Assembly (NCBI GenBank): GCA_902729315.2
Contig: LR746271.1
Location: forward strand, 2,626,001-2,690,000
Direction of reading: 5' to 3'
Source: Spirodela intermedia
Taxonomy: Eukaryota > Streptophyta > Magnoliopsida > Alismatales > Araceae
DNA length: 64,000 bases
Part shown: piece after piece, positions 46,769-60,640 of the stretch
Numbering within the stretch: position 1 is the first letter of the stretch
Layout: every line of letters begins with the position of its first letter
Position numbers and translations under genes: made by a program
The notes under the pieces: model-generated
Databases searched by the model: none
Seen by the model: only the letters and a program-made list of their open reading frames with translations
Told to the model about the DNA's origin: nothing

Positions 46769-47331
46769 GCGGGAGAGATGACGGAGCACCTCGTTAGGCC
46801 TGGACTGTTCTTATTTTGCCATTTTTGGCTGAAAGGTCTGCCATGTTTTGGGCTCATCTGGCACCGGGGCTTCTCGCATAAGATAAGAGACCGCACACAT
46901 CCTCACGTGCATATAGAGGGTTCGACCAGCATCTGTAGATCCAAGTGCACCGCTAATTCCGGGAGACCTGTCCGGCTGGCCTCATAGCGGGCGTCACGAA
47001 ATAATGGTTCGATAGTGTGATACGTCGACAGGCAGAAAACATCCTCCAATCTTTCGACAACTCAGGTGTATAGAGATGCGTTTGTGGGCATCCAAGGAGA
47101 GTACAGACAACCAGGGAGAGGCAACCGACCCCTGGAGTGAACGGTTACGATTCATGGCGAAAACCTGCATCAAATTGTATCCGGCACGGCAAACTGCTAC
47201 AATTACTAATCGAAACGAGATCTAGAAAGAGAGGATAAAGTAAACAATGTTGGGTGCTGCGCTAAGCTGACCAATGGGTCTCAGCCGCCGTCTACAGTGG
47301 GTTTAGCGGCGTCTGCCTGTTCCGTCCGCAA

Positions 47332-50300
47332 CTATAGGTGGTGGTAGCGGAGGGCCTTAGTAAGCTCTGTCATGTCACCAACGCCGCCGCCGCGGCCGCC
47401 ACTTGCTTCTCGACTCCCGTTATCGTCGTCATCACGATCGTCACCATCAACAGGATCCTCGATCCCCTCTTCGTCCTCTACCTGCTGGTCATACTGTGGG
47501 AACGTCGACCCCGTCGTGCTCGGAGACAGGGAACCGTCTCCGTCCATCGACTGGTTGTCCGACGGTAGTACACCCATCTCCTCCATAAGCTCCGCCATCT
47601 TCTTCCTCCCTGAAGCGGTGAGCAAGGCGGCGCCACCGCGGCTGCCTATGGGGGTCGGGGCGCTCAACGTTTTGCCGTCTCTGGGCGGGGAGAACACTAC
47701 CGGCATGTACTCATCGGTGTCACAGGCGAACTTGGAGTTCTTGAAGTGCTCCTTCAACGCCTCCAAACCCTACAGAACTATAACACCATCTAAGAGACCG
47801 AGATTCTATCGTCATGTAAAATGAATCAAACCAAAAACAATCATGGGACAGGGAAATCAACGCACGGACAGACGGCACGAGAGGAGTAATCTACAATACC
47901 TGCAGGCGAGCGTAGGTCACGTGGCATATCTTCCGGGAGTTGAAGACCTCCCAGGGCTGCAGGTGAAAGGCCTTGTACAACCTCCATGTGGCTTCCGGCG
48001 AGGTCATGTTGACGAACCCGTATCCTACGTTGCACTTGTTGCTTAATTTGACAATTCACGAAGTGGGGGCGCGGGCACAGTTCGCCGAAATGGTACAAAG
48101 GAAGATCAGTGAGAAACCAAAGAAAGAATTCTTACGCCTTAACGTTTGAAAGTGAATAAGGGGAGAAGGTTGGGAGCGGGCGGAAGGAGAGGATGGAGAG
48201 TCATAAGAAAACACCTGAACGAATAAAAAAGTTATTATCCTCTCCAGCTTTACTTATAGGTCGTTCTTTCCCTTTTGACCCGCATTGTGACCCCAAAAGT
48301 AGCTTTTCCCCTTCCCCACCTCCCCCCCCTTTTCAGGTTTTATGAGATTGATGGGCATGGATTTTCAGGGGTGGACTGGTACGAAAAGACTAAGGAAACC
48401 TTCTGTCTTTCCCTAGCCATAACTTGTTCTTGGTTCCTATGGGCTCGTCTAGGCCACAACGATCTCGAACTCTAGGGTTTCGGCGACAGGCAGTCGTCGC
48501 CCTTGGCTCGTTTTCCCCGGCAACTTCCCTTCCTCTTCCAAATGTAAACCAGGCTTCGTTTAAAATGATAGAATAATTCAGCAACTTCCACTGTATGTGG
48601 CCTTCGTGACTACAGAAAAAAAGGAGTATGGACAGACTCACTTGAAATCGATAGGGAGGTAGACAAAGTCATAGGAGGACATGGGTTCGCTTCCATCCCC
48701 TTCGGCCGCAATTCTCTCGTTGTAGTGGATGCAGTGGTTGTCCAGCATGTTCAGGAGGAGCTTCTGACTGCACCGTAGACAAGAGAATGAAGAACAGTCA
48801 TAAAATCACAATGAAAGAAGAATAACGTATCCCCCCAATGGCCGGATGAAGAGGGAGGAGACCAGACAGACCTGTACTTGTTGGGTATGTTCTTAATCAT
48901 GACGGTGGTCCTGGAATCCCGGAAAGAGGAAGAAGGCGAGCTGCCCCCGGCGAAGGTGTCCTTGAAGAGGAACCTCGCCTCGGTGGCACTCCTGCTCTTG
49001 CCACTTTGGCTCTTCCAGTTCTTATGCCGCCCTGAGTGCTGCCTCGACGAACTGGCCGGAACCGAAGACGGGCCGCCGCCACCGGCCCGCTTGCCCCTTC
49101 GGGCGTTGTCGCCGGCCGCTTTGTCGTCCGTAGACACGCTACACTCGCCGCCCACCCGCCCGAGGAGAGGCGGCCTTGAAGTTGCCCCATACGAAGCATC
49201 AGCCCTGGGGAGCCGCAGTAACCTTGGGGGCAACGGCGTCGGCTGGTGGCTTGAGCCCTTCCTGCACGCGCTTCCACAGGTTGTCGGTATTGGCGTTAGC
49301 AGGATGAACTCGCCCGTTCGGGGGAGAGCAGAAGGAGATGGGAGGGAAAAACAGAAGCAACTAAGCTGCACCTCCTGGCTTGCTGGCCGCCGGGCCTGCT
49401 GAACTCGATAACCACGCGTTTCCCGAAGATCTCCTTGCCATTGAGCTCGTAGAGCGCCCGAGCGGCGTCCCGAATGTCGAAGAACTCGACGAACCTGTGC
49501 CGAGGCTTCAACGGGGTCTCCCGCAGCTCCTTCACCGTTCCTGTCGGTCGAATTTACACAAGACCTCAGAAAAAAGACGGGCGAGGGCGATGGCGAATAG
49601 AAAACAGAAGCTCTGAGCGGCGGAACCATCTGGGAGCAAGGGATTCAAGATGAATCGGCCACAAAAAACGTTGAAAGCAGTTGCATGAAGAAAGCTTTCG
49701 AGTAGAAGAACTCGATGAATCCGGCTCGAAGGGCCGATGAGGGGATCCTAGGAGGAAGAAAAAGGGCATCACGATGCGCCGAAGCACCGCGAAACGAAAA
49801 GCAGACGGGCAAACGGAGAATTGAATTTGTTTGAATAAAATCCGACGATGTTCGGAAAAGAAGTTGCAAGTGCAAGAGCACAATACCGACCAAACACTTC
49901 GAAGACATCCTTGAGCGCGGCGGAGGAGACGTCCGAGTCCAAATTGAAGACAACGAGGGAACCGTTGTTGGGGCCGTCGAGCCCCGCCGCCTCCGGGGCG
50001 AACTGGGCCCACACGGCCCTCCCGGCAATAAGCCCCCGCCCGACCGCCGGCTGCCCGCCACCACAGTATCCGCCGATGTTGCTGCCACAGCTGCCCCCCA
50101 GCTCCGCCCATAGCGGGTCTCCGCCTCCCCCCCAATTGGTGCCGCTCCCGCTGCCGCTGCCGGGGACCATTCCCACGAAACCGTACTGCTGGCCCAGGAG
50201 GCTCTGCTGCCGCACGTGCTGCTCGCGGATCTCCGCCAGTGCTGCCTGCGCGCTCCGCAGGTCGTAGAAATGGACTGTTACGAGCCCCTCCCCGAGGGCT

Positions 50301-50635
50301 CGCCCCATCTCAACTGCCCGCACGCCGCCGAAGCTCTCGAGCTCGACCCGAACGGCGCTCTCCGCCGCGTGCGGCGGCACCGAGCTCAGCAGCAGCGTCC
50401 GGGTCGGCTTGGTGTCCGGCAGCGCCGTGGCGGGGCTCACGTACGGACTAGGGTTCAACTGGGAGGTCTGGTAAAAGGGCACGGGAAGCGCCGCAGTGGG
50501 TTGAGCTTGGGGCGTACCGTAGGCGTAGTAAACCGGCGGCGGGGGGAGGAGGGAGAACGGGGGAGGGGAGGCCGCCGGGTGGAACTCCTGGGCCGCCGGA
50601 TCTAGAATGTTCCCCGCCATGCTCCCGGGTTCCAT
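47332..50635 (-). CDS. TEL: TERMINAL EAR1-like (TEL) Mei2-type RNA-binding protein
   Basis: Exons on the minus strand are 50635-49891, 49540-49372, 49261-48872, 48767-48642, 48041-47900 and 47769-47332 (stop TAG). All five introns (350, 110, 104, 600 and 130 bp) are GT-AG and join in frame to 669 codons, close to the usual 650-680 of TE1/TEL proteins. ATG at 50635 is the first after an in-frame TGA (50656-50654). After a Pro-rich start, RRM1 spans about residues 78-137 ([19 protein letters not shown]) and RRM2 about 225-297 ([24 protein letters not shown]). The Mei2 RRM3 spans about 422-535 with [22 protein letters not shown] and [19 protein letters not shown]. It ends with an acidic tail (622-640). 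TEL proteins such as maize TE1 and rice PLA2/LHD2 act in shoot tips to limit leaf initiation. Exon 3 could also start at 49270 (in frame, 3 codons more). The copy shows no damage. Confidence 0.96.
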
Positions 50636-50694
50636 GCTTCCCGAACTCGCTTCTCAGGCCCCCCTCTCTTGTGATCAACCAGCCTCGATGAGTA

Positions 50695-50706
50695 TATATA
50701 TACTAT
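50695..50706 (-). promoter_or_regulatory. TATA-like element upstream of TEL
   Basis: On the minus strand this reads TATATATA about 60-70 bases before the ATG, which would give a leader of only about 30-40 bases. The true start may lie further up; a CT-rich stretch (minus strand) at about 50965-50990 is another plausible promoter or leader feature. Confidence 0.35.
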
Positions 50707-51830
50707 CTATAACCCGCCAGTTCCAAAAGCAGCTATCAGGATGGTCATGGAAATATGGGAAGAAGAACGACACACAAAATAAGAAAAATGGCTACCAGAG
50801 GTACTCGGCCGAAGAACTAGAGGGTTCCATTGGCGGACAAAGAATGGAAGCTGAGGACGGGCCATGGGGCTTCGCTACCCCTCCCCTTCCTGTGCCCTCT
50901 CAATTCCCTGGCTACCTATCACTTTCTTTCTCCCTCTTATTTCTCTGCCTGCAGACGAAGATCGAGAGAGAGAGAGAGCGACAGACAGGATGGATCGGTG
51001 ACGGACGATGTCCTTAGAGACCGAGGCGGTTCCCGGGAGGATGCCCACGTACGCGTCTCATTAAACATTATTTGATCGTTGAGTTTTTCTAGTTTCAAGC
51101 ACGGAAAGATCATCGCGCCCTTTCCGATTTTACAACTATTTACACACAAAACGTTGCAATGCAACAGCAATCAAAGCGAGGGGCTTTTCTCGGAAAGTAT
51201 TGACTTCAAACGACGGACGGTTCTGGGTCGCAGGGCGTTCTACGCGGCGGTTCTCATAATTCTCATGATTCCGCTGTGGGAGCGCCCAATATTCCTTAAA
51301 AGGATTTCAATCCCGCCCACGGACACTACCAAAATTAGGCGTGATACCCCGTTGACCGAATTGCCCCACAGCCCCGACCCTTCCACTTCCCTTCTGATGC
51401 TGACGAGAGAGAGAAAGAGAGAGTTTGCTTCTTGGCGGTAGGCCGCCGTTCCGAGGTGGGGGGCGGGCGATTCGATAGCAGAGAAGGGAGGGGGGGGGAC
51501 ACTCTTTCGGCGGGATTGATCTTCCAGGGATTACAGAGTGAACGGTGATGATCGTGTATGAGGAGGGGGGGGCCGGGTGCAGTACCTGGAGATCGTCCGG
51601 CGATTCGGGGCCTGTCAGAAATGTGGTACAATTTGGAAGAGGGGGCAGGCGAGTCGCACTCAGCTACAGCGCCTTTATGACGAGGACGACGGGTGAGGGA
51701 AGCGGAGAGGGGGCGAACCCGAGCAAGTGGCCGATTCGGTAATTAATGGTTAATTATTGCCGCCGCTTCTCCTCCCTCCCGCCTGTTTCCCCTCTAGGAG
51801 ACAAAACGTTGGCATCGGCCTCGCATTGAC
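50707..51830. other. GC-rich upstream flank of TEL
   Basis: Elevated GC continues to about 51830 and then falls sharply. It contains GA/CT runs at about 50965-50990 and 51405-51425 and G runs near 51490 and 51565. Short frames (50607-51017, 51079-51441, 51335-51631, 51545-51742) show no domain. It is likely the promoter region and possibly an upstream leader of TEL. Confidence 0.4.
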
Positions 51831-54800
51831 TTAAAGCCATCAAATAATTATCTTTTAGTCTTCAAAATAAATTAATCCTTTCGACGAGAAATGATACATT
51901 AACTATGATAATTGGAAAGCGTCTAAAATTAAAGAGCTGATAACATTTCTGTACATAAAATTTTTAACCATAGAAGGAATAAACTAGCCAATGAAATAAG
52001 TTAGATTATGAAGAGGCAAAGTAAATGACTCCTATGTGTATTACTTTATCTGCACAAAAATCTGATTACTTTATCATCACTATTAGGGTACAATAGAACA
52101 ATATTTGGGAATTCTTTTAGAAATGATGTACACTAGAACATTTCAAACATACTAAACCATCTCAAGCGCATCCTGCACTTCGGGAAAGCATATCAAGATG
52201 ATAACTAAAGAGTATGTTGGATTAAAATTAAATTAATAACTAAATGGTCTAACCAATAAATATTAGTAAAAAGGAAGATCAAAAGAAAAAATATCTCAAA
52301 AATATTTTAAATACGTGATTATAGACAATTGAAATAAGGAAGAAATGATCAGATGTTCATTTTAGTTCACAAAACATAATGATAATATAAGATGAAAATG
52401 AAACTAATATATTCATACTCCTCTCAATGCCAACATATTGATATAAAAAGGTCAGTCAAAATAATTATTTTATCATATGTTTATACAAATCAATATGAAC
52501 CCATGATATTAGAAACTTTTAACCCCAAAGTTAAATAAATAGGAATGGAATTGAAATGTCATAGGTAATTATCCACTTCCCCCCAACCCCCCTCAAGCAT
52601 TGCCATGATGTATTTCAAACAGATTATCTCTTAAACCTATTACGAATTGCCCTCAAAGAGAGTCAACAAAATCGTCTTATGACAACATGCTTAGAACAAT
52701 TCTAGTTTACTTCTAACAAATGAAAAGATTGTTTACATCTAGTACAAAGTGAGCTTAACAAGTTTAGATGAATTTTGACAATTAGTGAACTTTAGGATGA
52801 TACTAGGGCTTTAAATGTTGATTTTGTTAAAAATTTCATCTTGTGTTAAAGGAGTAATTATATAACTTTTAAGTTTTGGCTATTAATTGAAAGAACTCAT
52901 TAATTTGATTGGTACAAATCAGTTGCTTTTCAACCTTTCCTTTAGTTGTTACTTCAAGAAAAATTGCTATCATAAGTTTACAAGTGATAGGAACTTGATG
53001 TGAAGTACTAACAATTTGGGTTGTTCGTGTTAATACACTAGTCATCTGTTATAGTTGTTGACAACAAAGTTTTAGTTTTAGCTCTTGAGTTTCAATTCTT
53101 ATTTTTTTAGAAGCGTCAACACCTATTTTACTCACACTTTTGTCAAATAATTGCTAACTTTCATCCCACTTTTAACTATTCTCAGCTTAGAAAACCATTA
53201 TCTTTGCAAAGATGAAAAATTCCTTAATTTATTTCAAGATATGGGGTTTTATAGTGATTTAAAATAGAATATCAAGCTTAGCTCAATTAATCAAAAGAAG
53301 TTTCTTCTTGATTAACATTATATTTCATGGATGAGATCGTAACTTAGTAATGGTAACTTTAGTGAACAAATGCTATACCATTCCACTTTTATGACATCAC
53401 AACATTGGAATAAACTTTTTCCACTTCACAGAGGTGTACGACATTTAATCCAGAAAACAAGTGTATCACTTGTAAGTTCTTTAGACCTGACATTCAATTT
53501 AGTTTAGGGATCAAGATAGTTCTTTCATTCAAGTTGATTTGATTTTTGAATGTAACTTAAACGTATTGATTAGTTTATGATATCAATTAATTTTCCATAA
53601 AGTATATATAATTCTCTTTTGTTAGTAGCACAACAAACTTTAAAGCGTACATTATGATTTTTCTTCTTCTTTGCATTATGCAGCATATTGCTATTTTATA
53701 TTCATGTCCATAGTAAACATATGGCTATTTTATATGCATGTAACAAAATCTCATTAAAGTTTTTAATATTCTCAATGCATATCTTCATGCAAATGAATGA
53801 CATAGTCACTTGATAGGAAGGTATATTTTAACATTTATGTTGCATCTATCAACTAGGTTTGAGAAGAATCACTTACATGGTTTTGAATAAGAGGCTGGAC
53901 TTTGTGTTTATATCAATAGTTACTAAAAAAAATATTAATTATTTAATATTTTAAAAAATGTTTGATCTCCATAGAATTAGCTTTTTACATGTTCCATTTT
54001 GATTTTCTTGATATTTATTTTAAATCCCAAGTTTCATACTCTCATATCTACATTTAATATCTTAGATAAATGACTCCGATTTAGATGAAATCCACAAATG
54101 CTTATGACAACTGAACCCTGATTTTTAAATTAATTTAAACTCCTATAAGAGTGGTATGTGTAGTTTGTCAAGATAACTTGGATGAAGTCATTCACAATGT
54201 CAATTCATATATTGTAAAATTTTTTGTCAAAGCCAGATGTATTATTTGTAATAAAAAATATATCAACCTTTAATTTTGAAGGCATCATCTTATTTATTTG
54301 ATCCTCTTACCAGTGTTTGTCATGACGACTTTGATTCATTCAAAAAGGGCACAGAAAGTATAGAGGAGAGGCAGAATTAACACCATAAGCGAGTGTGATG
54401 CACTCAATAGTCTTTGCAAAAAATATTATTAACTATAATGTTACTAATAAAACATTATTTTCATTTGTAACATTATTGAGAACATATTACTAATTTGTGT
54501 AATGTTACTCAATATCTTGATGGAATACTAATATGAAATGTTGTAATTATGTAGTGAAGATAAAACATATGACAACAAGTCAAGTATTAACAATGATAGA
54601 TTTGGCTGTGCCATTCTTGACAATTTTTAACCACTATAAGTAAAGAAATGGGTACTTTACACCAAAGTAACCAGCAACCTGGTAAGCAGATATTTTGGAC
54701 ATAATAAATGAATGAACAGTACTCAGATTTAGAAAGAAATGAAATAATTGGTGACAAGAAGTGACATTTTGAAGGGTTTCTTGTACTCATAAAAAATCTA

Positions 54801-57800
54801 TTGTCAAATGAGAATATGCTTCTTGATTTTATTTATTTAGAATGTAATTCACACTATGTTATTCTTGTCACTTAAAACTTGATTAAGATGATCTATTTTT
54901 TTCATTTTAGGTCTCACAAGTATCATAGGGGTCAATTGTAAGACGGCCATATGACTCAAGATCCAATTTATTTGTAATTTAATTCAAACAAAGTCTTTTT
55001 TTCTCTTGTACTGATGACTATGTGTAATGTTTGTTGCTTATACCTTCAGAACTTTGATGTGATGTTAACTCACTTCCATATTATGCCAAGTATTGTCTGT
55101 ATGTTGTCATTGAGTTTGAGCATTATTTGCTATTTCCTCTATGAAGCCATAATTTTTGGGGTCATGATAATTACTCCCTTATCAAAATTCGAAAATGTAC
55201 AATATAAAACTTTATTTGCATGCTAATTGATTAATTACTTGAAAAAAAGTTTTACATTGTGTTCCACTCATGTTCATGTATCAGCTTAGCATTTTTTGGA
55301 TGATTGTTAAAATATTTTGATATATGTGTTTATTACATTACTTTGCACATGTAACATATATTATGTTATTAGAAGGCTACAATACGTTTTCTATCTCCCA
55401 TGGTGTCATTGTCATACAATGGTCCGAAAATGCATATAGCTTTTACATATTGCTGCAGAAATAAACATGCTTTCGTTGCAATCATTTATATAGAATATTA
55501 GATACCTACATTACAAGCATTCATGCAGAAAAAATAATGACTATTTGATTTTACATAGATCTAACTTCACATGATGAGTAATTACCGTTAGGTAACATTA
55601 AAAATATTGTTTGATGCCATTTTTTGGTGTTTGATCAATTACTTTTGGGTCTCTATAAAATTCTTTGGCTATGATTCAGCGTTGCTAAAAATCTCTTACA
55701 TTAGTGATAAGACTTAACCACACAACTATTACTTGTCAATTATAAATGTGTTAGTTAAATAAATGGATATGTCAAATGCTGAATGACCTTTTGTTACTGC
55801 TAGCATGTCACTTGGGCATATAAATCAATTTTAAATGTTGATGTCTCTTCAATAAAACTAGGGTAAACTTGATATGGATTGACTTTCAAGGAGTTTCTGG
55901 GATTGAAGTCTAATTGAACATTTCATCTATTACATCATATTTTTGACTTCAAGTTTTAGACGAAAATAGTCGTCCTAGAGTCAAAAAAGTATGGGATGCA
56001 TTTGAAAGTAGTCACATAATGAAATAGCAATAAAATTTCAAAGCACAACCCAAGCATACATGTTGCCAATCATCATGGATATTAAAAGGATTTTAACTAT
56101 CTCTAAAAATTTTGAGTATGGGAAAGTTCTCTTTACATTTTATTTGAGGTTTACATTGTAATGAACATTCAACATATCGCATAGTTTGAAAGCTTTTAAA
56201 TAGTTTTATTCAAATCCTTAACATGAAAATTTTGAAACTTTGGAACTTGTTGGTTGTATTGTCTATTGTAAAGTTGTCTCATTTTCTGTGTTTTTTATCT
56301 ATAATAATAGATCTGGTATTTGATGTGATAACCCTTCATTTGTGGAATAGAATGATTGAAGAATTAGTTCAAACCTTATTTTACTAAATTTATAACTTGT
56401 TAAGGTTTATAGGAAACAAAAATGACTTAAAGTGATGCCTAAAACTCACAACATGTTAACTCATATTTTTGAGAAACCCAACCATTAAAGTAACTATTCA
56501 CTAGCAACTGACCTTATTCCTTCTTTACCGATAGAAGACATTTGTTGACATTTACAAAAATCTTATAGTGCTTACACTAGGGTACACTATGAAGACAATG
56601 GTTTTACTTGCTTACACAATCTTGAGAAGAGTCTAACTAATGATGAATAGAACATGGCAACTTAACACTTGGTAGGTTATTTTTTAAAGTTAATATTGAA
56701 GATTATCATTATTTTTGAGAAAGCATTCCTATGTTTATTTTATCTAATTAGGGATATAAACGTAGGTCTATTTGTAAAGTGCTTGTAACTAATCTTGGGG
56801 GAATAGAACTGGACTTCCTACAGATAATGCCATGTATAGCAAGTGTTGTGTATATATATTGTTGGGTTGAACTCATTAAGCCTAATGTGCAAATTTTGGA
56901 ACATGATTAGTAGATGCAAGCTTAATTGAACCATTATAAAGTTCTGCATTATTATGCTCCTTAATCTTTTTAAATTTTTTGTTATGTCGCTTCAAGTTCA
57001 CCTTATTATTTCTTCATTGTTTGAAGTTATTTAACTCAATTTTTAGAGAAGTACAATGTACTTCATTTCTTGACATTTAGTTGCTTAGGCTTAAGACTTT
57101 TTTGAGGTAAATCTCATTAAGCTGCTCATGGACTTGAACTGAATACACTAGTCTTCCTTTTGATACATCTATGTTAGATTCTATCTTCTATGTTCTATTT
57201 TTACCCCGAAGCTAAACTTCTGCAAGCTTGATTCAGTTAACTTTTTTATTCACTCACGTTCTCTGCATCAATAACTTATGTTTTGATCCATCTTACTATA
57301 TGTTTTAAAGAGGTTCATTATTTAGTTGTCACCAACATTGATTAGTTTGGAATAGACTGTTGTAACCTTATTTGTTCTAAATTCAGCATTTTACATACCA
57401 ATGTTTCATTCAACCTTTGATAGCTCTTGAATTTATTTATTGTTATTTTAGAATCTTTGTACTCTAGTTCACTTGACTACATTCTTATTTAGGTGCAAAA
57501 TACTTTTCAGTCATTTTAATACATTTTCATAGAGTATACTTTCTCAATACTAAACTTATTATTACTTAGAAGGTAACAAGGAAACATTATATGAATAATT
57601 GACCAAATGTTGAGAAAAGCTAGAAAGATGAGTTTGAGCTTCAATGTTGAACTTAAGAAAAATATATTCTTCGGAGTTTTCAATGTCTCATCTAGTTAGT
57701 TAATTCTCACCACAATAATTTAAGAACTAAATTCTGCAAGTTGAGAAAATCTTACATATCAAGAATAAAATTAAGGAATTATTTTTTTCTATTTATTTTT

Positions 57801-59660
57801 TATATTTGTTTGTATTTTGTGGTGTGATGGTAGGTAAATTGAATATACAATTCTTAGGGATAACAGGCAATGGGCTAATATTGGGTGATGTGAAACTCAT
57901 TAAGGGTTGTATGTAAAAGGTTATACTTCTGATCCAAGACTTATCAATGGTAAATGTCAAAACATTTCTATAAGTTGTTAGCACCTATGTGAGTTGAACA
58001 AGTTGAAGCAATTCCTCAAAAAATATTGAGATGAGAGTAAATGATAAACTGGTGGCTAAGGAATGGAGTTAAATGAAAATGATTTTAACAACATCAATAT
58101 TTATCATTTCCTATGAAATTCTTTTGGACATAAGAATGGAGTGCAACTAACCCTCAAGTTTTCTCACTTACCCTTTCTTGGATATCCAATTTTTTTGCAA
58201 CTCATGGAGAGTCCAATATGTGTAAGGTTAGAATGTTGTTTCTCGTGTATCGACTTTAATCTTTCAAAGGACATGTTTATCTTGGGTGTGTATTTGGGAG
58301 ATGTGAATACTAGAGACATTAACTTGGATGTCTTACTCTTCATAATTTCTTCAAAGCCTTACATTAATATGTTTCATTTAGGGAGTTTTGACGGCTTAGT
58401 AGCTTTGAATAAACTATAAATGAGGATGTAGCATAAACAAGACTTATATCCTAAGAAAAATTTAAATTGATGATAGGGATACCTTTCGCACAGATCAACA
58501 TTGAATGTGGGTGATATCATATATTTGAATGATCCTTAGTAGCATAATGTGTTTTTAAATGTTTTTTCTTGGATATGTAATGATATATTTTCTTCATAAA
58601 TGAATAAAAGAATTTTTTAATCCATTTCAATTTTTTCTTGTTGAATGGTTCTTCCTCCTCTCTCCCCTCATTATATTTAAACAAATAAGTGGCATTCGGC
58701 AACTAACAAGTATGTCAAGAAAAATAATATAGGCTTTTGGAGATATATTGACAATTCATCCCCACAATGTTAGTACTTTCACAAAATTCACTGTCTAGGG
58801 TATTTTCCACCAATAAGCAGCATTCTATTTTCCATGCTGAGATTTATCTTCTTCTTAGGATTCATTGAGAAACATTCATATAATGAATTTTGGTACTGAT
58901 GTTGATGGTTAAAGAATTGTACTATGTGTATCTTGGTAACAAGTTTTGGGCAAAGAAATTAATGATTTACAAGAAAAAAATCCTTAAAATGAAGGCTATA
59001 GGTTGAGAATTAATTACCCATATTATATAATGTTAGCTCTTTTGTGTAAGCAAATTATGATAGTTTTTCCCTACAAATTAGGTATCTACACCTGCAAAGC
59101 TATAATGGAAAATGTTCTCAAAGTATCTAATATCTAACAATAAATAGTGGAACCCAACTGTTTTTAAGACCTTCATCAAGAAACTATAGAATAGACTGTT
59201 AGGTTTGTCAAACTATAAGGCATCTTCAAATGTGATATGACTATCAAAAATCATATATTCACTTTTTATAAAGCTCAAAAATTGTTCTTATCAACATTTA
59301 GCCATTAGAAGCACATTTAGGATTATTAGTAGATTGCACGACATTAATATAATGTCATCACATTTACTGTGATTGCATGTAGTATTATATCTAAGGATGT
59401 CTAAGTTTTAATGATTTTGATGTTCATAATTAATTACATGATGAAAAAATGAAAAATATTATGAAATCTGTTTAAATACACTAACCAAAAAATAAAAATA
59501 TGAATATTTACATCTAGTTTGCTTGTTCTTTAAATATGTGTTTCTAACCTCAAATGAAGAAAATAGATGTGACTTTATATTATATAACAGTTATAACAAG
59601 TATAACTTTGGCTTGTGAAAGATTAGTATTTTTTTTTTATATAGTAGATGAACTACAATA
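51831..59660. other. Long AT-rich stretch, no gene recognised
   Basis: About 7.8 kb with no ORF above 100 codons, no LTR ends of the families seen elsewhere, and no RT or Gag motif that could be read. It may be ancient retroelement debris or long-intron-like DNA. The short frames here (for example 55014-55226 and 58141-58419) resemble no known protein. Confidence 0.35.
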
Positions 59661-60640
59661 ATGTCATGATGCCCTCTTTTTATATCTAGGACTCAAAAGG
59701 ATCAACCTTATTGTATGTTTCTTTAGTTGAAGAGAACAGTTTAATGCATCTAGCATTATGTGTGATGTCTAATTTTCCTTCTACTAAGTTTGTAAAGAAA
59801 ACTTCAAAAGGTTGAAAGGTCTGGTTACTCAATGGGCAAGCACTTTAACAGTTAAAGAGGATAAAACCTACCCTTGATTATGACAACCGATCTGTAGGAA
59901 TGTCATTCAGATTATGTTTTGTGGTCCTAATAAACCTTGAAAATTCATCTTTACGTTGAAGAGTTTAATAGGGTAATTCTAGGGAAAGTTGAGCTGCTAA
60001 AAGCTAAGAAAATGCATATGGTAGTTTCCCAAAGTCCTTTAATTGCCTTTTCTAGTCTTTCCATTAAATCTATACTTGGAAGGTCAGATATGTTAAGTCT
60101 ATACTCTTCAATGAGTCCTTTTAGGTAAGTAGTGAATTAAATTCAAGCTAGTTCATATCTTAGAATATGCTTCTAGTAACAAATCAAAACACTAATATAA
60201 CACCATGTAATAATTAAATTATATTTAACTTTATAGATGTATTAATTGTATAATTAATTAACAGCTAATCAATGTAATCTAGATTAGATAACAACTACTA
60301 CTTGACAAGTTTCATGATAGCAATAAATTCTTGTTACAAATATGTTAATGAAGTAGAGCTGCCATCTTATGTGCCTTTTGACAAAACTATGAAAGCAGCT
60401 ATGGAGACCTACTGTAACTGCATGCTAGTTTACTTGTGATACTTTTGTAGAACTCGCCTTGAATGGGTTTTCATTATGTTTCTTTGTAATTGATAAGATT
60501 GCAGACCTGCAAGTAGCATGAGAGACAAGAGAGAGGACAATTTTGTGGAAAGCGACCTCTTGGCAATGAGGAATTCTTCAGAATGGGAAGTGATCATTGT
60601 GTCCAAAAGGAGCATAGTTTGACCATTTATTAGTGGATTT
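59661..60640 (+). other. Possible decayed exons of an unknown gene
   Basis: Within AT-rich DNA, a few blocks are less biased and flanked by splice-like words. About 59690-59810 follows TATATCTAG and stays open. 59937-60128 is open and ends near TTTTAGGTAAGT. About 60505-60620 follows ATTGCAG and reads DNFVESDLLAMRNSSEWEVI. These could be fragments of a dead gene or chance. No family was recognised. Confidence 0.15.

Larger units (their letters stand above)
44430..47331. other. GC-rich gene-flanking island with GA/CT and GT microsatellites
   Basis: Base composition changes abruptly near 44430 from very AT-rich to balanced or GC-rich. CT runs lie at about 44850-44900 and 45100-45175, and GT/GA runs at about 46165-46205 and 46630-46690. 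Many overlapping frames are open on both strands (the longest is 45238-45819, 193 codons), but they show no domain and fit the lower stop density. The stretch lies downstream of the TEL gene and probably includes its 3' untranslated region near 47331. The mRNA end could not be placed. Confidence 0.5.

Noticed and set aside
49262-49270. Alternative acceptor for TEL exon 3 giving three more codons
   Set aside because: Both acceptors are in frame. The nearer CAG/G at 49262 was preferred as the better consensus, but the other cannot be excluded without cDNA.
48878-49402. A 174-codon plus-strand ORF and other long frames across the TEL exons
   Set aside because: These lie over TEL exons in other frames or on the opposite strand. 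The minus-strand exons join in frame to a known protein; the others match nothing.
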